DNA of 64,000 nucleotides from positions 1,364,001 through 1,428,000 of the forward strand of contig NZ_CP017603.1 in assembly GCF_001854185.1 (NCBI RefSeq). The letters are read 5' to 3'. This stretch comes from Clostridium formicaceticum. GTDB lineage: Bacteria; Bacillota; Clostridia; Peptostreptococcales; Natronincolaceae. The notes under the pieces are model-generated. The model was not told the origin of the DNA. It made no database searches and saw only the letters and a program-made list of their open reading frames with translations. A program made the position numbers and the translations under genes. This document shows positions 8,674-16,327 of the stretch, in pieces. Every line of letters begins with the position of its first letter. The stretch's first letter is position 1.

Positions 8674-9599
8674 AAGAAAAATTGATATCCTTAGTAGTAC
8701 CTATGTATTGTGAAAATGAAGTAGCTAGAGAGTGTTATAAGCGCTTAAAAAAAGTAATGCAGGAGAATAACATTTCACATGAAATTCTTTTTGTCAATGA
8801 TGGTAGTAAAGATAATACCTTAAATATATTAGAGGAGATTGCTGCAGAGGATAAAAAAGTAAAGGTGATTAGCTTTGCCAGAAACTTTGGTCACCAAATT
8901 GCTGTAACTGCTGGCATAAAGAAAGCTACTGGGGACGCAGTGGTGGTGATTGATGCAGATCTTCAAGACCCACCAGAACTGATACCAGACATGCTGAAGC
9001 TGTGGCAGCAGGGATATCACGTGGTCTATGGACAGCGGAAAAAGCGAAGAGGTGAGACCTGGTTTAAGCTGACAACTGCAAAGTATTTTTATCGGTTTTT
9101 AAACAAGATGACAGAGGTAGATATACCTGTGGATACAGGAGATTTCCGTCTCATGGATCGCAGGGTGGTAGATGTTTTTAACAGCATGCCTGAGAAAAAC
9201 CGTTTTATTCGGGGTATGATAAGTTGGATTGGGTTCAAACAGACAGCACTGATGTACGAAAGAGAAGAGCGGTTTGCGGGAGAAACAAAATATCCTTTAA
9301 AGAAGATGTTGAAACTGGCCTCCGATGGTATTCTCTCCTTTTCCTTCAAACCCATTAAGTGGATAGAAGGGACGGGATTGGTAGTGATCCTACTGGGTAT
9401 TTTGCTGATGCTTTACAGCGGAATCTCATGGGTAAGGGGTACAGTCAGCAGTATACCTGGATGGCTTTGGTTGATGGTTCTGCTGAGTGGTATACACTTA
9501 TTCGCCCTAGGGATTATAGGGGAATACCTTGTAAGGATTTACGATGAAGCAAGGAGGCGACCTCTTTATACTGTTGAGAAGGAGATTAATATAGAATAA
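8670..9599 (+). CDS. Polyprenyl-phosphate glycosyltransferase (GT2, GtrB/CsbB/DPM1-like)
   Basis: The 309-residue product has an N-terminal GT2 fold: ISLVVPMYCENE, FVNDGSKDNT, ISFARNFGHQIAVTAGI and the metal-binding VVIDADLQDPPE. Two hydrophobic segments follow near residues 235-255 and 270-290. This architecture belongs to enzymes that load a sugar from a nucleotide donor onto undecaprenyl phosphate on the inner membrane face. The start overlaps the previous stop by four bases, so translation is coupled. With galU upstream the sugar is probably glucose or a derivative, but the sequence does not prove it. Confidence 0.88.
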   Translation: MKEKLISLVVPMYCENEVARECYKRLKKVMQENNISHEILFVNDGSKDNTLNILEEIAAEDKKVKVISFARNFGHQIAVTAGIKKATGDAVVVIDADLQDPPELIPDMLKLWQQGYHVVYGQRKKRRGETWFKLTTAKYFYRFLNKMTEVDIPVDTGDFRLMDRRVVDVFNSMPEKNRFIRGMISWIGFKQTALMYEREERFAGETKYPLKKMLKLASDGILSFSFKPIKWIEGTGLVVILLGILLMLYSGISWVRGTVSSIPGWLWLMVLLSGIHLFALGIIGEYLVRIYDEARRRPLYTVEKEINIE

Positions 9600-9613
9600 G
9601 GTGATGATAAAAT

Positions 9614-10018
9614 ATGATGGGTAAAATCAAACACTATTTCTCCTATTTATTGTTTGGCGTATTAACAACCTTAGTAAATTTAGTGATTTATAAGATTTTA
9701 GTAGACGTAGGTTTACACTATAGTATAAGCACGACAATAGCTTTTGTTGTAGCAGTGATGGTAGCTTTTTATACCAATCGCAGGTGGGTATTCTCTACTA
9801 CCGATAAGGGGTTTATAAAGGAAATGAGTCTATTTTTTACTGTACGGATTGGGACCTATGTTTTCGATTTAGTAGGATTAATTGTCCTGATTCAATTATT
9901 CCATATGGAGGAATTTATCAGTAAGCTTATCGTAAATGCTGGAGTAGTTTTATTAAATTATATTTTAAGTAAAAGGGTGGTATTTAAGACCACTAACACA
10001 AGAAAGGTAGCTTCTTAA
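9614..10018 (+). CDS. GtrA-family membrane protein
   Basis: The 134-residue product has four predicted membrane helices and the GtrA hallmarks: YLLFGVLTTLVNLVIY at the N terminus, VAFYTNRRWVF in the second loop, and NYILSKRVVF at the end. GtrA proteins are thought to flip the polyprenyl-linked sugar across the membrane. Position directly after the GT2 gene completes a loader, flippase and transferase set with 7198-8673. A start two codons later is possible because ATGATG is present. Confidence 0.88.
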   Translation: MMGKIKHYFSYLLFGVLTTLVNLVIYKILVDVGLHYSISTTIAFVVAVMVAFYTNRRWVFSTTDKGFIKEMSLFFTVRIGTYVFDLVGLIVLIQLFHMEEFISKLIVNAGVVLLNYILSKRVVFKTTNTRKVAS

Positions 10019-10062
10019 AACCGACATAGACAGCATTAGGCATATTACAACCAAAGACAAAT

Positions 10063-10084
10063 ATGGAACTGTCCCTGTGACACA
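10063..10084 (+). repeat. Copy of the GGAACTGTCCCC repeat family in a leader
   Basis: ATGGAACTGTCCCTGTGACAC matches the repeats at 56107, 61032 and, in reverse, 56013 and 56053. It lies immediately before the ribosome binding site of the gene at 10102. Confidence 0.6.
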
Positions 10085-10101
10085 GAGTAAGGAGAAATGA
10101 G

Positions 10102-10602
10102 ATGGGTTTTTTTACAAAATTCTTAGAATTTATGACAATTGAATTAACAGTATTGCTAACAGCTGCCATGCCAATTATCGAGTTAAGAGGCGCTATACCT
10201 GTGGGGATTTCTCTGGGGATGTCCCCTCTTCATGCCTTTGCTATTAGTTTTATTGGCAGTATATTGCCGGTGCCAATCATTATTTTCGGTACAAGACCGA
10301 TTTTTAAACTATTAAAACAAACAAGGGTATTCAAAGGATTTATAGAGAAGATCACAAAAAAAACGATGCTGAGAAGTGGCAAGATTCAGCGATATGGCTT
10401 CTGGGGTTTGATTTTATTTGTGGCAATACCATTGCCGGGAACGGGAGTATGGACAGGTAGCTTGGCATCAGTGCTTTTAGACATGCGAATCAAGCTAGCT
10501 TTTCCTGCTATCTTAATAGGCAATCTTATAGCAGGCTTAGCAGTGATGAGTTTAAGTCATGGGGTAGTTAGAACCTTAAACTTAATGCAAGGAATGTTCT
10601 AG
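10102..10602 (+). CDS. COG2426-type small multidrug export family membrane protein
   Basis: The 166-residue product has about four to five hydrophobic segments and the family's conserved stretches MPIIELRGAIPVGI (residues 24-37), FIGSILPVPIII and IPLPGTGVWTGSLAS. The family name comes from annotation and a transport role is not well proven. The start ATG follows AAGGAG at good distance. It may be read from the glycosylation operon or separately. A strong terminator follows. Confidence 0.8.
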   Translation: MGFFTKFLEFMTIELTVLLTAAMPIIELRGAIPVGISLGMSPLHAFAISFIGSILPVPIIIFGTRPIFKLLKQTRVFKGFIEKITKKTMLRSGKIQRYGFWGLILFVAIPLPGTGVWTGSLASVLLDMRIKLAFPAILIGNLIAGLAVMSLSHGVVRTLNLMQGMF

Positions 10603-10610
10603 GGGAGTAT

Positions 10611-10652
10611 AAAAAAAGTCATCCTTCAATTTTAAAAAGGAAGACTTTTTTT
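10611..10652. terminator. Terminator after the COG2426 gene (possibly bidirectional)
   Basis: AAAAAAAGTC...CCTT pairs with AAGG...GACTTTTTTT. A and T runs at both ends would also stop the minus-strand gene that converges from 11269. Confidence 0.75.
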
Positions 10653-10711
10653 GTTTCAAGATGCACAGTGCTTGATCCCACAATAAAATCCATGATCTAG
10701 ATAGCGCTGCT

Positions 10712-11269
10712 TTAACCGCTTGATGAGAAAGAAGTGATAAGGTCTGTTAAAAGATCACGAAGAAGCGCAAGATCCTTTAAGGTAGCCTCCACATTTTTTA
10801 TAGGTAGATATTCCTCTTGAAGCTGGGCAATGAGTGTTGCTTGATGATAACGTTTTTTTAAGATGGGGGCGCTGTTTAGGCAGTAGATTAGTTTTCCATT
10901 CTTTAGATGCAGTGCTTTCTTGGAAAGATCCAGTTTTTTTACTTGAAAGTAGTTGACATAGGCAAGTGAAGAATCATTTTTTACCTTTGGTATTCTTGTT
11001 TTAATGGGAAACAGTAATAAGTTTTTGCTCAAAGGTAAAGGAACATAGTATTTGCAGTTTAATAACTTTTGCTGTTTTTTCCTAAGAAGTCTTAGGTGGA
11101 GGGCATAGTAGTTACAGATGGCATATAAGACTGATGTTATAGAATGCTTTAGGAGAACTTCTTCATCCTGCAGCATGACTTTGGTGATATTTCCTAAGTC
11201 CTGCTGATACAGAGGAACTAAAGCAGCTATCTCTTCTTTATCCTTCAATATTTTTTCAATTCTGTCCAA
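10712..11269 (-). CDS. Possible ComK-like transcription factor
   Basis: No firm homologue is recognised, but the order of conserved features resembles ComK, the competence master regulator of Bacillus. There is a basic linker ending in YVPLPLSKNLLLFPIKTR (compare ComK's segment ending LFLFPT), then a Y/W-[VI]-N/H segment with K at KK, then LHLKNGKLIYCLNSAP (compare VTFSNGKTMELPIS), then an R-x-x-x-A-T/W-L segment. The protein is rich in Lys and Leu. The ATG at 11278 directly abuts GGAG and is a poor start; the TTG at 11269 lies nine bases after the GGAG and is preferred, giving 185 residues. The gene stands alone. Family assignment is from memory of motifs and is tentative. Confidence 0.5.
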   Translation of the reverse strand: MDRIEKILKDKEEIAALVPLYQQDLGNITKVMLQDEEVLLKHSITSVLYAICNYYALHLRLLRKKQQKLLNCKYYVPLPLSKNLLLFPIKTRIPKVKNDSSLAYVNYFQVKKLDLSKKALHLKNGKLIYCLNSAPILKKRYHQATLIAQLQEEYLPIKNVEATLKDLALLRDLLTDLITSFSSSG

Positions 11270-11325
11270 AAAAATCATCTCCTTTTTATGAAATTTCCTA
11301 CCAATGCTATTGGAAGAAACTAAAC

Positions 11326-11354
11326 TTTACTCTGCTGGAGGAGGGTGTTATACT
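11326..11354 (+). promoter_or_regulatory. Predicted promoter of the VTC/DUF4956 pair
   Basis: TTTACT at 11326-11331 and TATACT at 11349-11354 are 17 bases apart, and TG at 11346-11347 gives an extended -10. Confidence 0.6.
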
Positions 11355-11435
11355 ATATATGTTAAAGATATGTTAAATTGAAATAGTTGTGCCAAAGGAT
11401 GAAACTACCATAAATTTTAGAGAGGAGGAGAGATT

Positions 11436-12176
11436 ATGGCAAGGGAAGTATTTAATCGATACGAGTTAAAGTATTTGATTAATGATGACGTTTATAGAGA
11501 TTTGCTGACAGCCTTAAGGCCGTATCTTTCTATAGATGCCCATGGGGATCAAGAAGGTTATTATACCATCTCTAATATTTATTATGATACAGAGGACAAT
11601 CTATTTCACCAGGAAAAAATGCTGGGACAGTCTTTTAGGCAAAAGTTAAGGCTCCGCACCTATAATAGAGCGAACTTAAATGAACAGGCTTTTTTAGAAA
11701 TCAAACAAAAACATGATAAAGTTGTCAATAAAAGGCGAACTTTAATTAAGTTAAAAGATGCCTATCGTTTTTTAAGCCAAAAAGAACCTATACAAAATCC
11801 CTTTTCCTTTGAGGTTTCCAATCAACAAATTTTAAAGGAAATAGATTTTTTAAAGAACTTTTATCAACTGGTGCCGAAAATGGTATTATGCTATGAAAGA
11901 CAGGCTTTTCAAGTAATTGAGGACCCTAGTATAAGGATTACTTTTGATAAAAATCTGAGAAAGCGTGAATATAACTTTAGGCTAGAGAAAGGCAGCCACG
12001 GGGATCTTTTTATGGACCCTAATACCTTTGTCTTAGAGGTCAAGCTAAGTGAAAGAGTGCCCTTATGGCTTGCTAGAATTTTGAGTAATTTTAGTTGCTC
12101 CATGCAGGGTTTTTCCAAATACTCCAACAGTCAGAATAATGTTGAAGTAATGTTAAACCAGAAGAATATCATATAG
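11436..12176 (+). CDS. VTC-domain (polyphosphate polymerase-like) protein
   Basis: The 246-residue product matches the VTC tunnel domain known from the yeast polyphosphate polymerase Vtc4: FNRYELKYLI at the start, ISNIYYDTEDN, an R-x-K-L-R-L-R-T-Y strand (residues 65-75), FLEIKQKHDKVVNKRR, and a C-terminal FVLEVKLSERVPLW with the expected ELK-type acidic residue. These basic and acidic residues line the substrate tunnel in the family. It is soluble. The next gene, 12 bases later, is a membrane protein of the DUF4956 family, a very common partner. Polyphosphate or polyglutamate-like polymer synthesis is an inference. Confidence 0.85.
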   Translation: MAREVFNRYELKYLINDDVYRDLLTALRPYLSIDAHGDQEGYYTISNIYYDTEDNLFHQEKMLGQSFRQKLRLRTYNRANLNEQAFLEIKQKHDKVVNKRRTLIKLKDAYRFLSQKEPIQNPFSFEVSNQQILKEIDFLKNFYQLVPKMVLCYERQAFQVIEDPSIRITFDKNLRKREYNFRLEKGSHGDLFMDPNTFVLEVKLSERVPLWLARILSNFSCSMQGFSKYSNSQNNVEVMLNQKNII

Positions 12177-12188
12177 GGGGAGTAGATT

Positions 12189-12884
12189 GTGATAGATACT
12201 ATAAATGACATTTTTATGTTGAATGAAATTGGTACCATCACCACATTACGTGAAGTGATTATTACGATTTTGATTAGTTTTCTTCTAGGATGGATGATTT
12301 CCTATACCTATATCAAGACCTATAAAGGCAGATTTTATTCTCAAACCTTTGCGCAAACTTTAATCATTGTGGGGGTAGTAATTTCTATCATTATCGTTGC
12401 CATCGGCAGCAACATTGCTAGAGCCTTTAGTTTGGCGGGGGCCTTATCTATTATACGGTTTAGGAGCACCATAGGGGACCCAAGGGACATAGCCTTTATC
12501 TTCTTTGTGTTAGGAGCAGGCTTAGCCTCTGGAGCAGGCTTATTTATACCAGCGATTGTTTTTGTTGCTATGTTATGTGGACTGATTTTTATTCTATACA
12601 ATTTAGATTATGGAGCAAAAAAAGAAAAGCAAAAAATCTTAAAAATTATGGTTCCAGAGAATCTAAACTTTGAAGGGTTGTTTGATGATCTATTAGAAAA
12701 ATATCTTGAAGAGTTTTCTCTTATGAGTATAAGGACCACCAATTTAGGCACGATGTTTGAGTTAATGTATTCCATTAAGAGTAGAGAAGGTACGGAGGAA
12801 AAAGCTTTAATGGATGATATTCGTTCTAGAAATGGCAACTTAAATGTGATTATTCTATTGGATGAACAACTAATGGAGATATAG
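12189..12884 (+). CDS. DUF4956 membrane protein, partner of the VTC-domain protein
   Basis: The 231-residue product has about four membrane helices (near residues 20-40, 55-78, 85-100, 112-140) with the family motif RAFSLAGALSIIRFRSTIGDPRDIAFIFF, then a cytoplasmic ferredoxin-like tail of about 80 residues. It starts at GTG behind AGGGGGAG. DUF4956 genes are found next to VTC-domain and CotH-type genes in many bacteria, but no biochemical role is settled. The stop codon lies at the edge of a miniature repeat element (12880-13008). Confidence 0.82.
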   Translation: MIDTINDIFMLNEIGTITTLREVIITILISFLLGWMISYTYIKTYKGRFYSQTFAQTLIIVGVVISIIIVAIGSNIARAFSLAGALSIIRFRSTIGDPRDIAFIFFVLGAGLASGAGLFIPAIVFVAMLCGLIFILYNLDYGAKKEKQKILKIMVPENLNFEGLFDDLLEKYLEEFSLMSIRTTNLGTMFELMYSIKSREGTEEKALMDDIRSRNGNLNVIILLDEQLMEI

Positions 12885-13008
12885 GTATACGCCTTTAAAC
12901 TTGAATCTCAATATACACGGTCTACGGTTTCACCTTAGCTAAAAAACGTAGCCAAAGACTACAAGCGTAGCCTTAGGATATTAAAGTTCATAGGCATATG
13001 TCTATATA
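12880..13008. mobile_element. Miniature inverted-repeat element, copy 1
   Basis: The ends are imperfect inverted repeats (TATAGGTATACGCCTTTAAA against TTAAAGTTCATAGGCATATG and TCTATA). The core at 12910-12931 is identical over 22 bases to the reverse strand of 29747-29768, and flanking bases also align. Its left end covers the last codons and stop of the DUF4956 gene. No coding capacity. Confidence 0.7.
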
Positions 13009-13019
13009 AAAGATAGGAA

Positions 13020-13062
13020 GAGAAAGATAGCGTAAACTTGAGCTATCTTTTTCTTTTTTTCG
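13020..13062 (+). terminator. Terminator between DUF4956 gene and his operon
   Basis: AAAGATAGC pairs with GCTATCTTT around a loop of about ten bases, followed by TTCTTTTTTT. Confidence 0.75.
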
Positions 13063-13074
13063 CGGAAATTTCAC

Positions 13075-13103
13075 TTGACAAAGACATCTAGAGGGGTTAA
13101 AAT
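13075..13103 (+). promoter_or_regulatory. Predicted promoter of the histidine operon
   Basis: A consensus TTGACA (13075-13080) is followed after 17 bases by TAAAAT (13098-13103). This is one of the best sigma-A promoters in the window. Confidence 0.75.
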
Positions 13104-13124
13104 AAATGACATATACTTTTTCAA

Positions 13125-13154
13125 TTCACCGCTTTATCAAATTAAAGCGGTGAA
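13125..13154 (+). promoter_or_regulatory. 12-bp perfect hairpin in the his leader
   Basis: TTCACCGCTTTA and TAAAGCGGTGAA form a perfect stem with a six-base loop, 15 to 45 bases after the predicted start site. It has no T run and no T-box features (no AGGGTGGNACCGCG element). It could be an operator dyad or an RNA structure affecting hisZ. Confidence 0.55.
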
Positions 13155-13179
13155 ACAATAGAGGGGGAGATGGGAAGAG

Positions 13180-14397
13180 ATGAAATCTAGAAAAGTACTG
13201 TTGCCAGAGGGAGTACAGGATTTATTAATTGATGATTGTATTTATCGCAGGCACATTGAAGATAAATTGATGAATAATTTTATGAAATCAGGATATATGG
13301 AGGTAAATACCCCTAGCTTAGAATATTACGACCTTTTTTCTAATGATTACTTAGCGAGTAATGGCGATAAAATGTTTAAATTGATTGACACCAATGGAGG
13401 GATTTTAGTACTTCGACCGGATTGCACCATACCTATCGCCAGGATGGTGGCTACAAAGATGAAGGATTTTGTTTATCCGCTAAAGCTTTGTTATGTACAG
13501 AACGTCTTCCGTATTGATGAAGAACAGGCAGGCAAGAAGAGGGAATTTCGTCAAGCAGGGGTGGAACTTTTCGGCGTAGCCTCCTATGAAGCCGATGTAG
13601 AAGTAATTATTACTGCCATCGAGAGCTTGAAAAACTTAGGATTAAAAAACTTTCAAATAGATATCGGGCAAGTGAAGCTTCTAAGAAGTATTCTAGAAAA
13701 ACTTATAATAGAAGAAAAGGAAAAACAAGAGATTGAGGAGCATATAGAAAATAAAAACTTTATTGAATTAGATAAACTGGTAAATGCCTTAAAGATAGAA
13801 GAGGAAATCAAAGAGATTTTAAAGAAGCTCCCAAGACTATTTGGTGAGCCGGAGGAGGTTTTAGGGGAGGTAAAAGCCCTGCCTTTAGATGCGGCGATGC
13901 TAGAGGCCGTAGAGGATTTAGAAAAGGTGTGTGACAGGATTGCAGCCTACGGACTAGGAAAATACATATCCTTGGATTTAGGTATGGTGACGATGATGAA
14001 GTATTATAGCGGCATTATTTTCAAAGGATTTACAAGAGACTTAGGGACGGTTTTATTGAGTGGTGGTCGTTATGACAGACTTTTAGAGGATTTTGGCATA
14101 GAGTGTGCTGCCACTGGATTTGCTTTTATTGTCAATAAAATCACAAAGGCTCTAAAGATTCAGGAGAACCTAAAGGTACAAAGAAGTAAACACATCCTAT
14201 TATTGGCGCCACAGGTGAATTTGGTGACGGCACAGACGGTGGAGAAACTTAGAACCGCAGGGCATGTGGTAGAGATCTGTTTGTTAGAAAACACAAAGGA
14301 TCTACAGGAATATACTCAGCGAAGAAAAATAGATGAAGTCATAAAGATTGACGACAAGGGTGAGATTCAAGTTTTAGAAGATTTGGGGGGATGGTAA
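13180..14397 (+). CDS. hisZ: ATP phosphoribosyltransferase regulatory subunit
   Basis: HisZ is a catalytically inactive histidyl-tRNA synthetase paralogue that forms the active complex with short HisG. The 405-residue product has class II synthetase motifs (LPEGVQDLL at the start, NTPSLEYYDLF, MFKLIDTNGGILVLRPDCTIPIAR, and GGRYDRLLEDFG), but its C-terminal part lacks a full anticodon-binding domain. It opens the operon, one base before hisG, which encodes the short form that needs HisZ. Confidence 0.95.
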   Translation: MKSRKVLLPEGVQDLLIDDCIYRRHIEDKLMNNFMKSGYMEVNTPSLEYYDLFSNDYLASNGDKMFKLIDTNGGILVLRPDCTIPIARMVATKMKDFVYPLKLCYVQNVFRIDEEQAGKKREFRQAGVELFGVASYEADVEVIITAIESLKNLGLKNFQIDIGQVKLLRSILEKLIIEEKEKQEIEEHIENKNFIELDKLVNALKIEEEIKEILKKLPRLFGEPEEVLGEVKALPLDAAMLEAVEDLEKVCDRIAAYGLGKYISLDLGMVTMMKYYSGIIFKGFTRDLGTVLLSGGRYDRLLEDFGIECAATGFAFIVNKITKALKIQENLKVQRSKHILLLAPQVNLVTAQTVEKLRTAGHVVEICLLENTKDLQEYTQRRKIDEVIKIDDKGEIQVLEDLGGW

Positions 14398-14398
14398 C

Positions 14399-15022
14399 TT
14401 GGAAACAATAAAAATGGCTATAGCCAAAGGTAGACTGGCAAAATATAGTATTGAACTTTTAGAGGGTATTGGTATAGATTGTCAGGTACTAAAGGAGGAT
14501 AATCGGAAGCTGGTGTTTTCCTTATCCAGTCATAATATAGAGGTAATTTTATTGAAGGCGGCGGATGTTCCTACCTATGTAGAGCATGGGGCTGTAGATA
14601 TGGGCATTGTAGGCAAGGATGTATTGATGGAGCAGGAAAAGCAATTATATGAAGTAGTGGATTTAAAATTTGGTAATTGTAAGTTTTCTGTGGCAGGAAA
14701 GCCCTCCAGTGCCAATGGAAAGAAACATCTTCGTGTAGCAACAAAGTATCCAAATGTCACAAAAAAATATTTTACAGAAAAAGGGCAATCGGTGGAGATT
14801 ATCCGGCAAGAAGGTTCGGTGGAGTTGGCACCATTGATGGGACTATCCGATGTGATTGTAGATATTGTTGAAACAGGAAAAACCCTTAAGGAAAACGGCT
14901 TAGTAGTTTTAGAGGATATAGCCAGTATCAGCGCTAGATTGGTTTTAAATAAAGTTAGCTTTAAAACAAAGAAGAAAGAAATTTCTCCAATTATTGATTT
15001 GATTACAGAAAAAGTAAATTAG
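14399..15022 (+). CDS. hisG: ATP phosphoribosyltransferase, short form
   Basis: This enzyme performs the first committed step of histidine synthesis, joining ATP and PRPP. At 207 residues it is the short form, lacking the C-terminal regulatory domain and depending on HisZ. Motifs AIAKGRLAKYSIELLEGIG and DIVETGKTLKENGL are as expected; the latter is the PRPP-binding loop. The TTG at 14399, one base after the hisZ stop, is chosen because GGGGGG lies just upstream; an ATG five codons later is the alternative. Confidence 0.95.
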   Translation: METIKMAIAKGRLAKYSIELLEGIGIDCQVLKEDNRKLVFSLSSHNIEVILLKAADVPTYVEHGAVDMGIVGKDVLMEQEKQLYEVVDLKFGNCKFSVAGKPSSANGKKHLRVATKYPNVTKKYFTEKGQSVEIIRQEGSVELAPLMGLSDVIVDIVETGKTLKENGLVVLEDIASISARLVLNKVSFKTKKKEISPIIDLITEKVN

Positions 15023-15034
15023 GAGGAGCAGGAA

Positions 15035-16327
15035 ATGATCGATATAATCAATGGCAGCAAAGAAGAACTTTTTATTACATTAAAAGAAAGAAGTACAGTA
15101 GATTTTAAAGATTATCAACCACAGGTGGATGAAATATTGCAGGGAATACAGGATCGGGGAGATGAAGCACTGCTGGAATATACCAAAAGATTTGACGGTG
15201 CCACATTTACGTCGCAGCAGATAGCTGTCTCTGATGAAGAATTTGAAGCAGCCTATGATGAAGTGACAGAGGCCTTTGTAGCAGCTCTTCGGCTGGCAAT
15301 TAAAAACATAAGAGAGTATCACGAAAAACAAAAGCAGAATTCCTGGTTTACCTCCTCTGAAGGGATTTTCCTAGGGCAAAAGGTCACCCCTATCGCCAGC
15401 GTAGGCATCTATGTGCCAGGGGGAACAGCTGCTTATCCCTCCTCTGTATTGATGAATGCCCTTCCAGCTATTGTGGCGGGGGTAAAACGGATTGTTATGG
15501 TAACACCACCAGGGAGAGAAGGTAAATTATCTCCTGGGGTGTTGGTGGCGGCAAAGGAGTTAGGTATCAAGGAGGTCTACAAGGTAGGAGGAGCGCAAGC
15601 GGTGGGGGCACTGGCTTTTGGCACAGATACCATTCCAAAGGTAGATAAAATCGTAGGGCCAGGGAATATTTATGTAGCTACTGCAAAAAGAGCGGTTTAT
15701 GGCTATGTAGATATTGATATGATTGCAGGACCCAGTGAAATCTTAGTGGTAGCCGATGATTCTGCTAACCCTAGGTATGTGGCGGCGGATTTATTGTCTC
15801 AAGCGGAACATGATCCCTTGGCATCTTCCCTGCTGATTACCACCAGTGAAACACTAGCACAAGAAGTGAAGGAAGAGATCCTCCGACAGACGGCTTTATT
15901 AGAAAGAAAAGAAATTATCGAAAAATCTTTGAAGGATTATGGGAAAATTATTTTAGTAAAGGATTTGCAGGAGGCAGTAGCCTTTGCCAACGAAATAGCA
16001 CCAGAGCATTTAGAATTATGCGTAGAGAAGCCCTTTGAAGTATTAAATATCATAGAAAATGCCGGAGCCATTTTTTTAGGTCACTACACACCAGAACCAC
16101 TAGGGGATTATTTGGCAGGACCCAACCATGTGTTACCTACCAGTGGCACAGCAAAATTTTATTCTCCCCTATCCGTGGAGGACTATATGAAGAAATCTAG
16201 TGTGATCTATTACAGTGAAGAGGCTTTAAGAAAAGTAAAAGATGAGATAATGACATTGGCGGAGGCGGAGGGATTAACAGCCCACAAAAATTCTATTAAA
16301 GTGAGGTATGAAAAAAATGATCAGTAA
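15035..16327 (+). CDS. hisD: Histidinol dehydrogenase
   Basis: HisD oxidises histidinol to histidine in two NAD-dependent, zinc-dependent steps at the end of the pathway. The 430-residue product has the family motifs VGIYVPGGTAAYPSSVLMNA, GPGNIYVATAKR, IAGPSEILVVAD, LLSQAEHDP with metal-binding Gln and His, and PEHLEL. It begins behind AGGAGGAG and overlaps hisC by 20 bases. Confidence 0.96.
   Translation: MIDIINGSKEELFITLKERSTVDFKDYQPQVDEILQGIQDRGDEALLEYTKRFDGATFTSQQIAVSDEEFEAAYDEVTEAFVAALRLAIKNIREYHEKQKQNSWFTSSEGIFLGQKVTPIASVGIYVPGGTAAYPSSVLMNALPAIVAGVKRIVMVTPPGREGKLSPGVLVAAKELGIKEVYKVGGAQAVGALAFGTDTIPKVDKIVGPGNIYVATAKRAVYGYVDIDMIAGPSEILVVADDSANPRYVAADLLSQAEHDPLASSLLITTSETLAQEVKEEILRQTALLERKEIIEKSLKDYGKIILVKDLQEAVAFANEIAPEHLELCVEKPFEVLNIIENAGAIFLGHYTPEPLGDYLAGPNHVLPTSGTAKFYSPLSVEDYMKKSSVIYYSEEALRKVKDEIMTLAEAEGLTAHKNSIKVRYEKNDQ

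Noticed and set aside
12885-13179. T-box or histidine attenuator before hisZ
   Set aside because: No T-box sequence, no run of His codons in a leader peptide; only one short hairpin after the promoter.
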